From assembly GCA_003427395.1 (NCBI GenBank), contig BFEA01000020.1, positions 3,769,400 through 3,797,895 on the forward strand: DNA of 28,496 bases, in the 5' to 3' direction. Positions 18,604-28,025 of this stretch are shown here, one piece after another. Below the pieces are notes generated by a model that had not been told where the DNA came from, made no database searches, and saw only the letters and a list, made by a program, of their open reading frames with translations. This DNA is from Chara braunii. Taxonomy: Eukaryota; Streptophyta; Charophyceae; Charales; Characeae. A program made the position numbers and the translations under genes. The stretch's first letter is position 1. Each line of letters opens with the position of its first letter.

Positions 18604-19691
18604 AAATTCAAATTCAACCACACGTCATCTAAGGAACCATTGGTTCGCTCCAATACTTAAGTACATATAATTCAATAACTTAAAAGGGGGAAAACAAAAA
18701 TCAAAACTGAAAGTGCGAGGAAAATGAGCAATGCGAGATAGAGAAGCCAAATTGCATCATCCATTGAAAGCCAGAAAGTCATGCGTGCTCGAAACAGAAA
18801 GCAGAATGCACCGAGATAATACACCAAATAAGAGCAAACCAATGAACTCAACTGACAATGTAAGCCCCCATCTCGCCTCCATCATCGATGTCTCGAAAAT
18901 GTCACTCTCCTATACAGCGCCCGGCGCCCAGACCACGGTCAGACAGCACCTAGATGACGTCAACAGGTTTTCAAGGAGTACAGCTGTCAGGTGACGAATG
19001 AAGACATCGGCTGGACCTACCTGCTGCTCATCATCACCTGGTGGGTGCTTTCTCCCTTCACTCGTACCTCTCGTCATCTCCTACACCGCAGCGCCCTTGC
19101 CCAAGGATCACCACTCATCCCCCTTCTGGCACCGACAGGCAGCGGCCCAGCTATATGGCCGGCGCTGCGGCTAGCAGCTATGTTGCACGCCCCGCCGGTG
19201 CTTTCCTCTCTCTCCCCAACCTTCAACCAGTGTGCGTGCATGTGAGCCTGCGCTCCGGCAGCGCTGCCGCCGACCAGTCAGGAGAATGAACGAGGAAGTG
19301 TCTGGCTGCACTTCCTTTTTTGCAGATGCTGGCTGAGCGAGGCAGCTTCTCGACTGCTCGGCCCCTGTCCCAGTAGCTAGGCCGAGGGCCCTTCTACAAC
19401 GTGCCTGGGGCTCAACTGGGCCCAGCATTCTGTGTTCAACAACCAACCCACGAGGCCCTGCTTGCCCACATTGGCCTTCTCCTCAGGCCTAGTCCAATTT
19501 CCAGGGCCCGCCTTCACTTAGGCCTGGTGCAGACAGTCACAAACGGGCACGAATCCCGTCCAGTGGGCGCAGCCCCAATTCAACCAGGCTGGGGACCTTA
19601 TGCCTTGCAAAAGCCTATAAAAAAGGCCAAATTTGAAACCTGACCACACATCGTCGAAGAAACCGTTGGTTCGCTCGAATACTTGTGTACA
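18604..19691 (+). repeat. Direct repeat of about 60 bp flanking the second LTR
   Basis: The blocks at 18604-18664 and 19628-19691 share CCACAC, a (G/A)AAACC(A/G)TTGGTTCGCTC-like core and an AATACTT stretch, with roughly ten mismatches in 47 bases. They are 1027 bp apart, about one LTR length, and bracket the LTR-like segment. They could be the ends of a tandem LTR duplication. They are too long for a target-site duplication. Confidence 0.65.
18668..19640 (-). repeat. Second LTR, same family and orientation (possible displaced 5' LTR)
   Basis: This segment aligns through its whole length with the LTR at 7580-8626 using the anchors listed there, in the same order and orientation. Its low-coordinate end is CAATAACTT (matching CAATAACTA at about 7586). 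The high-coordinate end contains GCCTATAAAAAAGGCCAAAT. It could be the 5' LTR of the gypsy element at 7580-14450 or a solo LTR of a related copy. It contains no coding sequence; frames inside it are coincidental. Confidence 0.6.
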
Positions 19692-20320
19692 CGGTGTCTG
19701 AACACGAGGATGATCGATCAACAAGGGAAGTGTCTGACCACAACGACAATCGATCGACAACGAACTCTAGCACATACTTGGAATTCAGAGCTCCCATGTC
19801 CCTCACGCACAGACGAAGGCCATTTCCTTCCCTTCCAGCATCCAAACTGCTGAAGTCAGTACTCCAGGGGCTCGCCAACTTGCTGCGGAGAAGAACAAAG
19901 AAGGCGTACCACTCGCCGTAGTCTCAGCGGTGGTTCCACCACCATGCAAGTTATCCCGTTTGCCCGTCCTGTGGCCGATGAAGTGCAAACTGTACTTCAA
20001 CCGGGTAACCAGCCCGGAAATTATACTTGGATGTGGTGGCCCACAGACAAAACCATCGGATAAGCAGTTGTGCTGGATGAGAGCGGAGTGTGTGACTACT
20101 GCGGCACTTTTCAGGGTTGGGGGGGTCAACCTGGGGCTGAAAAGTGGGGGTACCGGCTAACCATTTGTGTGGCGGATGCCTTGTGTGCTGTTGTGTGTAT
20201 GTGTGTGCGTGAGTTGAAGGACCCTACAGCTATGCAGGGGTGGGGTGGATCATTAATGAGACAGAAAGAAAGAAAGACCAAGATACATTGCTGGCATGGA
20301 TCTCCTTTTGTACACCATGC
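19692..20320. other. No recognisable gene; small GC hairpin
   Basis: No protein domain was recognised on either strand. A short inverted repeat CTTTTCAG...CTGAAAAG at about 20106-20145 encloses GGTTG and CAACC, giving a small hairpin. A (GAAA)n stretch lies near 20262-20275. Confidence 0.5.
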
Positions 20321-20385
20321 CATGGCCGTAATGGTTAAGAGACTCCGTTCTTGCGACTGAGAGCAGCGGTTTGAATCTGTGCGTG
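20321..20385 (+). pseudogene. tRNA-like sequence (class II type), degenerate
   Basis: The segment has an A-box-like TGGCCGTAATGGTTAAGAG (from 20323) and a B-box-like GGTTTGAATCT (20368-20378). The A box resembles Ser/Leu-type tRNAs, but the stems do not pair properly. It may be a SINE head or a tRNA pseudogene. No poly(A) tail follows nearby. Confidence 0.4.
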
Positions 20386-20499
20386 TAGAGAGGAGGTCCT
20401 GTGGGCTGATAAAATGCAGACTCTTCTTTCCAACCTTCTGTTTTCTGTTTTTTTCTTTGGTTTTCTTTCACCTTTCAAGTGCTACGAAACAGTGTTATC

Positions 20500-20578
20500 A
20501 ATCGATTTGCAATCCGCATGTGCGACGCACTTGCTGCGTTCTACAGTCTGTTGCTTTTAACCACTTGGCCACTCTCCC
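20500..20578 (-). pseudogene. Organelle-type tRNA-Tyr-like pseudogene
   Basis: On the minus strand this reads GGGAGAGTGGCCAAGTGG then TTAAAAGCAACAGACTGTA. That closely resembles the 5' half of plant mitochondrial tRNA-Tyr(GUA), remembered rather than looked up. Beyond the anticodon it diverges: a GTGCG-T-CGCAC palindrome sits where the variable arm would be, and GGATTGCAAATCG is a poor T arm. It cannot fold as a functional tRNA. Confidence 0.45.
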
Positions 20579-20588
20579 GAAGAATTCA

Positions 20589-20666
20589 GCGTGCTACAGG
20601 ATATGAACCTGTAACCTTCAGCTTATACAAAGCTGTTATTCTGTTATTCAGCTGAGCTAAGAATGC
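20589..20666 (-). pseudogene. Bacterial/organelle-type tRNA pseudogene (Arg(UCU)-like backbone)
   Basis: The minus strand begins GCATTCTTAGCTCAGCTGAA and has an anticodon arm CAGCT-TTGTATA-AGCTG. The T arm ACAGG-TTCATAT-CCTGT is perfectly paired, and the acceptor stem is five of seven paired. The backbone resembles bacterial or mitochondrial tRNA-Arg(UCU), but the anticodon position reads GTA and the D arm carries about three extra bases. It ends 10 bp before the tRNA-Tyr-like sequence on the same strand. A tRNA finder would probably score it low. Confidence 0.5.
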
Positions 20667-20894
20667 AACTCGCCCAAAAGAGTCAATGCAGCCGCCACAC
20701 CCAAACAGACAGCTGATTTGATTTATGTATGCGCCACACATGCAAAGCGCACGCCGTGCGGGCAATTCCTCAAGTACGGCGAACAAGCGCACAGAATCCC
20801 TACGGCAATACTGATCGCAGTGTGGCGCAGAAAAAAAAAAGGGGTCGCAGGCCTGGATCAGTGGTCACGTGCAGGCCCTTTGAAAAGTTGTCGT

Positions 20895-20897
<3 letters not shown>

Positions 20898-20956
<59 letters not shown>
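20898..20956 (+). repeat. A59 homopolymer
   Basis: A run of 59 A follows TTGTCGTAGC. It looks like the tail of a plus-strand retroposon. The 12 bp GGCAATACTGAT occurs upstream (20804-20815) and downstream (20988-20999), but the downstream copy is 31 bp beyond the A run. An expanded tail or a polymorphic microsatellite are alternatives. Confidence 0.9.
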
Positions 20957-20958
<2 letters not shown>

Positions 20959-21095
20959 AGCTGGGAGCGTAATGTCACCACCTAATTGGCAATACTGATG
21001 TCTCAATGGGCCGAAAAAGAAAAATTTGCACTGCTGTACTCGGAACAGGATCTCTTCCTTAGGTACTACACTCTTCTGCATCTATGAAACAGCAA

Positions 21096-21098
<3 letters not shown>

Positions 21099-21169
<71 letters not shown>
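21099..21169 (+). repeat. (AC)n microsatellite, about 35 units
   Basis: An uninterrupted AC run of about 71 bp, seen directly. Frames crossing it on both strands are artefacts. Confidence 0.97.
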
Positions 21170-21171
<2 letters not shown>

Positions 21172-21649
21172 TATTGTTGCTGGTGCAGTGCACGGGCAGG
21201 TTCAGTGCGCTGCACGAGCGTGCGGCTCGTGCGGTTGCAAGCACGGTATGCGCTCATCCATGCGTCCCCGCGCACGCCGCACGCGGGGTTGGGGTTAGTG
21301 TCGTCTTGGCTGCCTGACGATTGGTTGCCTTTAGTCCAAAACATCTGAATCTGTATGTAGTTCCGTGTGAACACCTTGTTGCAGGTTAGGCGGGCATCGA
21401 CATGTCACTTCAGCAAGACAGAGCTTCACGCAGTTACTCCCGGCAATAGCTCCGGGCAAAGTTGCCGCTACGGAGTTGACCGTAAATGGTGGGTGGCGTT
21501 CGCGGTGAAGTCGCCGCCGCGGCTCGGGCGAACGTGAGCACACATTGCATGGCGCCAGTGGTCCCCCACCTGTCCTCCATAGCCACCGTGTCGCTTGCCA
21601 CACAAACTTCTCATGGGCATAGGCCAACGGTTCGGCGGACCAGCATCGA
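21170..21649. other. GC-rich sequence without recognisable gene
   Basis: The GC content is visibly higher than in the neighbouring DNA, with many CG dinucleotides. No domain was recognised in any frame. Confidence 0.5.
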
Positions 21650-21881
21650 CATGGGCCCATGATCTAATTCGATCTCATTGGGACTTAAGCCGCAAGTGCG
21701 CAAGTGCACCCCCGCGGCAAACGTTCGAATCGAAAACGGGTCATTCCGAAAAGTTATCGGATAAACAGTGCCACCGGACTAAAATGGCTGGCAGCACCAG
21801 CCAAAAAGGGGAAAAAAAAAAAGCAACGCCGCAGCTTCGTCATGAGCCCACAGATCTAATTCGATCTTATTGGGACTCAAG
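21650..21881 (+). repeat. Pair of 40 bp direct repeats with B-box-like motif between
   Basis: The block CATGGGCCCATGATCTAATT plus 20 further bases (21650-21689) recurs at 21841-21881 with four or five differences. Between them GTTCGAATC (21723-21731) is a perfect core of a polymerase III B box, and an A run lies near 21812-21821. This may be two SINE-type heads, or an insertion between duplicated flanks. The structure is suggestive only. Confidence 0.55.
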
Positions 21882-21999
21882 TCCCCTTAAGAAAAAGGAA
21901 AAGAAGAGAAAAGCACTGGCTGGTGGTTAAACAGTGCATAACCGGGCAGCCACAGAAACCCGCAATCAACACCGTTGCCACTAACTGGTCATCTCTCTC

Positions 22000-22201
22000 C
22001 GGCTACCTTCCCATTCTCTCCTCTCTCTTCTCCCTCCTTCCTCCGTCCTCCCTGAAAGCATATTATGATTTATATTTCCTTCCTCCTCCTTTTGCACTTC
22101 CAGGTTTTGTCCCGTCCCTCTCTCTGTCTGTGACTCCCTTTCCACCCCCTTCTCTCCTGGCTGTGTCTTTCATCTGTCTACCACAAGACATCTCCCTCCC
22201 T

Positions 22202-22288
<87 letters not shown>

Positions 22289-22600
22289 TCCCCCGCTGCA
22301 TATCCACCTCCCTCTCCACCTGTTTTGTAACCTTCACGTCCTCTCCCTCCTGTCTCCCTCTCTCTGTTTGTGCCCACCTTTCCTCCTCCACCTTGCCCCT
22401 CTCTCTTTATTCTTTGCTGTTCCCTTCTCTCCTGCCTATGTGTCTCCTCTGTATTCTGCAAAACATTCTCCTTTGCCTTTGCTTCTGTCCTTCCGCAAGG
22501 TGTCTCTCTCCCTCTCCCCCTCCCTCTCTCCCTCTCCCCCTCCCTCTCCCCCTCCCTCTCTCCCTGCATCTCTACCCACCTCAACCTCCTTAACTTGTCC
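22000..22600 (+). repeat. 600 bp polypyrimidine region with (CT)n core
   Basis: Pyrimidines dominate on the plus strand, with a pure (CT)n tract at about 22208-22284 and CCCT/CTCC-type repeats at 22500-22565. The mirror-repeat character could permit triplex (H-DNA) formation. It lies 3' of the glycosyltransferase-like gene. Apparent Ser/Pro/Leu- or Arg/Glu-rich frames here are simple-sequence artefacts. Confidence 0.85.
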
Positions 22601-22876
22601 ATTCTCTGCCTTTGTTCCCTCCCCTGCTTTTGAGCTGAGGTCTCACTCTTGCTGCCTCCCCACCCACTCTTTCCTCATTTCCACCCAACGTATACAGTAC
22701 ACCCTTCTCACACCACCCTCTACTCCTTTTATTTGCGCAACACACACAAGTTTACACATGCAGTCTATTTTTAGTCGATCCACAATTCTATTTTTAGCCA
22801 ATCTACAACTTTAACAACACTCTGCATTTGACTGCATTATTTGGAAAACTGGAAGTGGCTGACAAGAGAGGTGTCA
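22601..22876. other. 3' flank of the glycosyltransferase-like gene
   Basis: No gene was recognised. Reading on from the stop codon on the minus strand, no canonical AATAAA was noticed within the first 100 bp, only a CAAATAATG-type sequence near 22840; transcript end unknown. Confidence 0.4.
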
Positions 22877-25800
22877 TTAAGTTGTGAGGCCAATCCTGGG
22901 TCTGCGCTGTGTCCTCTTCAATTTACTCGCTAGTAATTCGAGGACGGATAAACTTGTGGATTGGCCAAACAAGTCGATAACAGGAAGTCGATCGGACGGT
23001 GGCAGTCGGCGGTTGGGTAGCAGATCGACAAAGTCCGTACGATTGCCAATTAAAGGCACGCTGAAGTGCCACTTGTTTGGTGTTCCGTTTGTGAAGATAT
23101 GCTCGCCTAGTTCGACGTGGTTGGTGGAAAAGCTAGCTGCATCTGGGAAATTGGGATACAGAGTAACGTAGGCATTTAGGTGCATCTGTTCGATGTAGAA
23201 AGCCTTCCAACTGGTCTTCCATTTCACAGAATAGTACTCATGGATCTTGAGCCTTTGGTCGACTGGCAGGAGTCGATTGCGACGGAGGTAAGACTTGAAC
23301 TGTCGCCAAGGGACTGGCAGGAATGCGGCACCCCAACTGCACGGTAACGTCTGGAGAAAGGGAGTGTTCGTTCCCAGGAAACTATCTTCCTCCTCCTCCT
23401 CCTCCTCCACCCCTTCTACGCCTACTCCTACTCCATTTACATCTCCGTCGCTGTCTCCGTCTCCTACCTCTTTACCTCCTCCTCCATGTCGGCTTGCTGT
23501 ACGCAGCCGTTGGAATCGCTGAGTGAGGTTCCAGTGAGCTTTGTCATGGACAAACTCGTGACATCTAGGCGAGTACAGGGACACAGATGCAAGTTGGTCG
23601 ATCTTGGTCTGATTTGGCCCGTAGTGATAGAACAAGATAGAGTATTTAATCCACAAGTAGAATGACTTGGCGACCTCGATATCGTCTTCCAAGAGCACTC
23701 CAACCTCATCTTCATGTTCTGGGTCCCAGCTCTCCGAGACAGCGGCAATGAGGCCTGCTCGGACCTTACGATGCCGCACAATCAACCGCCCATGCGGCCA
23801 CGAAAAGCCATCGCTCAGCCGCACTGTCTCGCTATCAGCACCATGTTCGACTGCAATGATCAGCTTGACCTCATCGCCTAAGTACTCAGCTGTGGAGAGA
23901 GAGTGCAGCAGCCTAGAGAGGGACTGCGGGCGGCGGAATGTGATCACTGTCAGGGTGATGCGGAGACGGTTCCATGCCATCAAGCTCTCGAGAGGGAGGG
24001 TGGGCAGCCAGCTGACAACGTGATTGGCCATGGAATCTGGCAAGCAGATCGCTGTTGGCATCGGTGCTGCTGCTGCTGGTCCTGCTTTTGTCGAAGTGTT
24101 GACGTCATCCACATGGGATCGGGATCGGGGCGAAGAAAAATGCACAAGCTGTTCAACGGGGCCTAGATCCCGATGGCTCAGCCTCACAATCAGTACACGT
24201 GGCGTTGTTAATCTTAAGAGGGAGTATAATGCCACATGTCGAATTTCTGCTTCCGACAGTGGACCGCCATCCGCGAGAACTGTCGTCTTCAGCCACTGGC
24301 TTAATACAAGGATCGGGCCCACGGACTTCCACTGAGAGGATAGACCCCCCTCCTGCCCTTCCTTGTCACCGACCATAGGATTCTCCTCCTCCTCCTCCTC
24401 CTCCTGATCTCTCTTATCATCATCATCATTATCGTTATCATCACGAGTCATAGCGACGCAGTCGCTGTGGTGCTGATGCAACAAGTCGGCAGCTTTTTTG
24501 CATGGATACGTGTCAGAACCAGACACGGCAAAAAGCGTCTGGTGTTGGGATCGCATGGCCACGTAGATGGGACTCAGAGTCCGGACGTCCTCTAGTGTCT
24601 CAGCGTAGAAGAGCACATCCACGTGGTCAGCAAACTGAATCCCATCAATGCCAGAATTGAGCTTCGCGGAGGAAGAGGAGGAGGAGGTGGTGAAAGAAGA
24701 AGAAGAGGAGGAGAAGGTCGTGGTGGTATTACTCCCTCTTAAACCACCACCACGAACATGACTACCCCGACCCCGACAGCGATCGGCGGCTGTGCAAGTT
24801 CCTGCCAACCTGGACCACATTGAACGGTCAGCCTCATAGTACTGAGCAGCATGCTTGATTCTGAGACTGTCACGTGGCTCTCCCAATGCCACGTCATCCA
24901 CACTACCTCCTCCTCCTCCTCCTCCTCCTCCTCCACGTTCCTTAATTAACTGCCGAGGAGCACCGGCATGAGAGGATAGAACACTATCTCCGCCTTCTCG
25001 TTCCCTTCCTCCCACCCTTCTCCCCCATTGTTTACGAATCGCTGTGATTCTCCCAAAGGTGTTGGTCCACCAATCACTGGCTTCGTTGTCATCACGTCCT
25101 CCATGATTACCACCATCCTTATCCTTATCATCATCACCATCATTAAGCATCACCCCTTCCACGTCCCTGCTTTTGCTTTCCAGAAGCACTGACGAAGAAG
25201 AAGAAGAAGCAGAAGAAGAAGAAGAAGAAGAAGAAGAAGAAGCACGAGAGGAGTTCCAGGAGGAATTCAAGGAGGAGAAGGAAGAGGAGGAGGAGGAATT
25301 CAAGGAGGAGATGGAGGTGTTTGCTATGAGTTTGTCTAGAAGTGGGGGCACAAAGTAGAACTTAGAGTCTTGCCAGCCTTGCAGTCGACCGAGAAGGCTG
25401 TTGCTCCTCCTCCTCCCTATTGCTGCGCTGTCATCTGCCTGAGCCTCCAGGTGACCTATCTCAGAACACACGGCCATAATGACCGAACCAATTACCGACC
25501 CGGGAACGAGCCACAGACCTTCCAGACGACTGACAGGAACCAGTAATTCTTCTGACAAGCGAAATGATGTCGAAGGTAGGCGTAACTCTCCTTCTCCTAC
25601 TCCTCCTCCTCTTCTTCCTCCTCGTCGTCCTCCTTCTCCTCCCTCTCCTCCTTCTCCTCTTCCTCTTCCTACTCCTTCTTCTCCTCCTCCTCCTTCTCCT
25701 CCTTTTCTTCCTCTTCCTCCTCCGTCTTCTCCTACTCCTCCTCTTCCTCCTCCTCCTTCTCCTCCTTTTCTTCCTCTTCCTCCTCCGTCTTCTCCTACTC

Positions 25801-27458
25801 CTTCTCCTCTTCCTCCTCCTCCTTCTCCTCCTTCTCCTCCTGCTCCGCTGTTAGAGATATTGCAACAGCTGTCAGTGAAACCACTATGATCATTGGCTGA
25901 GCCAGCAGGTGTGAGATTGACACTTGGCAGAAGCAGATGCTGCCACCTGGACAACTCAATGACCCCATCCGTTCCAAGTATTGCTTGTTTGTAATCCATG
26001 TGCTGCGCAACCGTCAGCAGGGTCTGAAGAGTGTAGTCGCCGCGAATAATTGCTGAGCTGTCAAGAAGAACGTACCAATCAACATCCATAGAAGCAGCAG
26101 CACCCAGGAGTGACTTACCCAAATTGGCGGCAACCGACGTCTTATCCTTGTTATCCTTATCCATATCCACAGGGATAAATTTAGCCTTCAACAGCTCTTC
26201 ACCGAGGCGGAAGACATGATGATGGTGGTCCCCACGTTTCGCAGAAGACAGCAATGAGGAGGAGGAGGAGGAGGAGGAAGAGGAGGAGGTGTTCACGGCG
26301 GCCTCGTACAGGACCACGACAGCATCCATCAAGCTCAAAGACTGGCGCGCGAGTGTCTGGATCTGAGACGCACAGACATCGAGGACGGGATCGCGATCTC
26401 GATAAGAATCAGTATAAGATTCTGGATAAGGATAACGATGATTATCACGAGGAGGAGGAGGAGCATGAGGAGAAGGAGGAGGAGGAGCATCAGGAGAAGG
26501 ACGATGATGAGCATGAGGAGGAGGAGAAGGAGGAGGAGGAGAAACGCCATAGCCAAAGCTCAGCAAAATGGCTCCTATTTTCCATCTTCTCCTCCTCCTG
26601 TATCGCCATTTATCTGTAGTGGTCGTCGCAGCTGCCCACCTTCTTCCACCTTCCCTTCTTCTTCCTCCTTCCCTTCTTCTTCCTCCTTCCCTTCTTCTTC
26701 CACCATCGCTGCCGCCATAGCTGGTGACGTCACCGACATGGCTGGCGGGTTTACTCTGTGGATAAGGATAGCTCCGTCCATCACCTCTCCCACCCACTTG
26801 CTCTTCCTTCTCCACCCCTCCCTTCTCTTTCTCTCTCTCCTCATCGTCCGCCAGAACTGAATTCAACCAGAAATGCGCGGCAGATACAGACCTTTTCGCC
26901 AATAGCAGCTGCCGCATTAAACAACACCAACAGCTCTGTGAACCGGCTGTTGTGGAATCGCACTCTTCTCCCTCCTCCTCCTCCCCCACCTCCCTCCCTC
27001 CCTCCTCCTCTCGTTTGCCAGTCGACGCACCACCGTAAGAATGGTTACCCTGAAGTTGGTGCGGCATTGACACGTCAGCAGGATGCGCAGAGAGACGATC
27101 GCGCATAGACACGTCAGCAAGACGATCCTGTATTGACACGTCAGCCGGCTCACCCTGTACTGACACGTCAGCAAGACGATCCTCTGTCGACAAGTCAGCA
27201 GACATTACCCCTACTGATGATGATGATGATGATGATGATGATGCTAATCGTGGTATTGACACGTCAGCGGCGCGATCCTGCATTGACTCGTCAGCAGAAC
27301 TTGACACGTCAGCAAGACTATCTTGTTTTGACACGTCTGCAGAACGATCCTGTATTGACACGTCAGCGGGCCTATCTTGCATTAACACGTCAGCATAACG
27401 ATCCTGTGTTGAAACCTCAGCAAATGTTGCTTCTCCTGCTTCTTCTGCTTCTCCTGCT

Positions 27459-27510
<52 letters not shown>

Positions 27511-27748
27511 ATGATGTTGATGATAATGGAAGTGATGACACGTCAGCTGATTTGTCGTTTCTTCCGATCCAGCCCCCGGTGAGGTAATCAAGGTGTGCGC
27601 TGAAGGTTAAGCCGTACCAGATGGCAAAGACAAAACAGAGAAAGAGCAATGCCCAAAGAAGATAAAAACAACATGAGGAGTAACCGTAGGCAAAAAAACG
27701 AGGCTTCTTCTTGCTATTGCTGTCATTGCGCCTCCTCGGGTACGCCAT
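22877..27748 (-). CDS. Type II membrane glycosyltransferase-2-like protein with low-complexity expansions
   Basis: An uninterrupted, intronless frame of about 1623 codons, predicted to be a Golgi or ER glycosyltransferase. I start at the Met at 27748 (context GCTATGGCG, plant-like); the frame is also open from 27808, in a poor context. Residues 1-24 are basic and 25-49 hydrophobic (LLWALLFLCFVFAIWYGL), a signal anchor. About 67-230 holds nine-residue ADVS repeats. Block 1 (457-620) contains DVDWYVLLDSSA (555-566). A Gly/Arg/Glu tract follows (about 630-720), then WLVPGSVIGSVI and Ser tracts. Block 2 starts near 1038 (HVDVLFYAETLEDV). The C-terminal GT-A-like domain (about 1262-1623) has LTVITFRRPQSLSRLLHSL, VGVLLEDDIEVAKSFYLWIK with EDD at 1354-1356 (the probable DxD equivalent), LPCSWGAAFLP and NFPDAASFSTNH. 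It resembles plant GT2-like proteins from memory; substrate unknown. Confidence 0.8.
25590..25855 (-). repeat. Intragenic minisatellite, 63 bp period, Gly/Arg/Glu-rich
   Basis: On the plus strand a CTCCTC-rich block repeats with CGTCTTCTCCTACTCC at 25723 and 25786, a 63 bp period. The product repeats GVGEDGGGRGRKGGEGGGG, one unit being 21 residues, followed by looser Gly/Glu/Arg sequence. All units keep the frame of the host gene. Confidence 0.85.
27067..27560 (-). repeat. Intragenic 27 bp minisatellite encoding ADVS repeats
   Basis: TGACACGTCAGC or close variants begin on the plus strand at about 27068, 27107, 27134, 27161, 27188, 27257, 27284, 27302, 27329, 27356, 27383, 27410 and 27537, with five in a row exactly 27 bp apart. 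On the coding strand each unit gives a variant of QDRxADVSx. Each also contains an ACGT core with TGACG on one strand. (ATC)n/(GCT)n tracts interrupt the array. Confidence 0.9.
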
Positions 27749-27825
27749 AGCTGCAGCTTCTGTCTTCGTGATGATGGTCAATCTGCCAAAAATGAAATCA
27801 AAATTCATTAAATTATTAATTAGAT

Positions 27826-27842
27826 TAATTTAAAAAATATAG
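27826..27842 (-). promoter_or_regulatory. Possible TATA box of the glycosyltransferase-like gene
   Basis: On the minus strand CTCTATATTTTTTAAATT lies about 85 bp upstream of the chosen ATG. Initiation about 30 bp downstream would fall near 27805, leaving a leader of about 55 nt and favouring the Met at 27748 over that at 27808. The region is A/T-rich, so a chance match is possible. Confidence 0.35.
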
Positions 27843-27852
27843 AGAAAACTAC

Positions 27853-28025
27853 GGCGCAGTCAGGGTTTGAGTTTGTAATTGCCTCACTTGAGGCAAAAGG
27901 GGGCGGGTAAATTAAATGCTGAATGTATATGACCTACGTTTCGGGTCCGGTGGGGTCGCGTGGGGGTGTGTTGTATTCGCGGGATTGCCTGAAGTGCAAT
28001 TACAAACTGTTTTCGTGAATGCACC
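27853..28025. mobile_element. Foldback (MITE-like) element in the upstream region
   Basis: The outer 30 bp are inverted, with 22 of 30 identical by eye. GGCGCAGTCA... leads to GTTTGTAATTGC (27871-27882), and its reverse complement GCAATTACAAAC (27996-28007) runs on to TGAATGCACC at 28025. Pairing extends inward through TTGAGGCAA and ATTGCCTGAA. The interior is G/C-rich. No clear target duplication was seen, so it could instead be a host hairpin. Confidence 0.55.

Noticed and set aside
20804-20999. GGCAATACTGAT repeats as target duplication around the A59 run
   Set aside because: The downstream copy is 31 bp beyond the end of the A run, whereas a target duplication should follow the tail directly; left as a coincidence or older event.
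21066-21374. Minus-strand frame rich in Cys-Val repeats and a plus-strand Thr-His frame
   Set aside because: Produced by the (AC)n microsatellite read in different frames.
22063-22602. Long Arg/Glu-rich minus-strand frame and Ser/Pro-rich plus-strand frames
   Set aside because: They are direct translations of (CT)n and CCCT-type simple sequence, with no domain and no start or composition expected of a gene.
25479-26860. Plus-strand Pro-, Leu- or Arg/Glu-rich frames opposite the glycosyltransferase-like gene
   Set aside because: These are shadows of the Gly/Arg/Glu and Ser repeats of the real minus-strand gene; no recognisable domain.
27067-27560. CRISPR-like array from the regularly spaced TGACACGTCAGC units
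   Set aside because: Spacers are not unique, the period is only 27 bp, the array is in frame within a eukaryotic coding sequence, and no cas genes are present.
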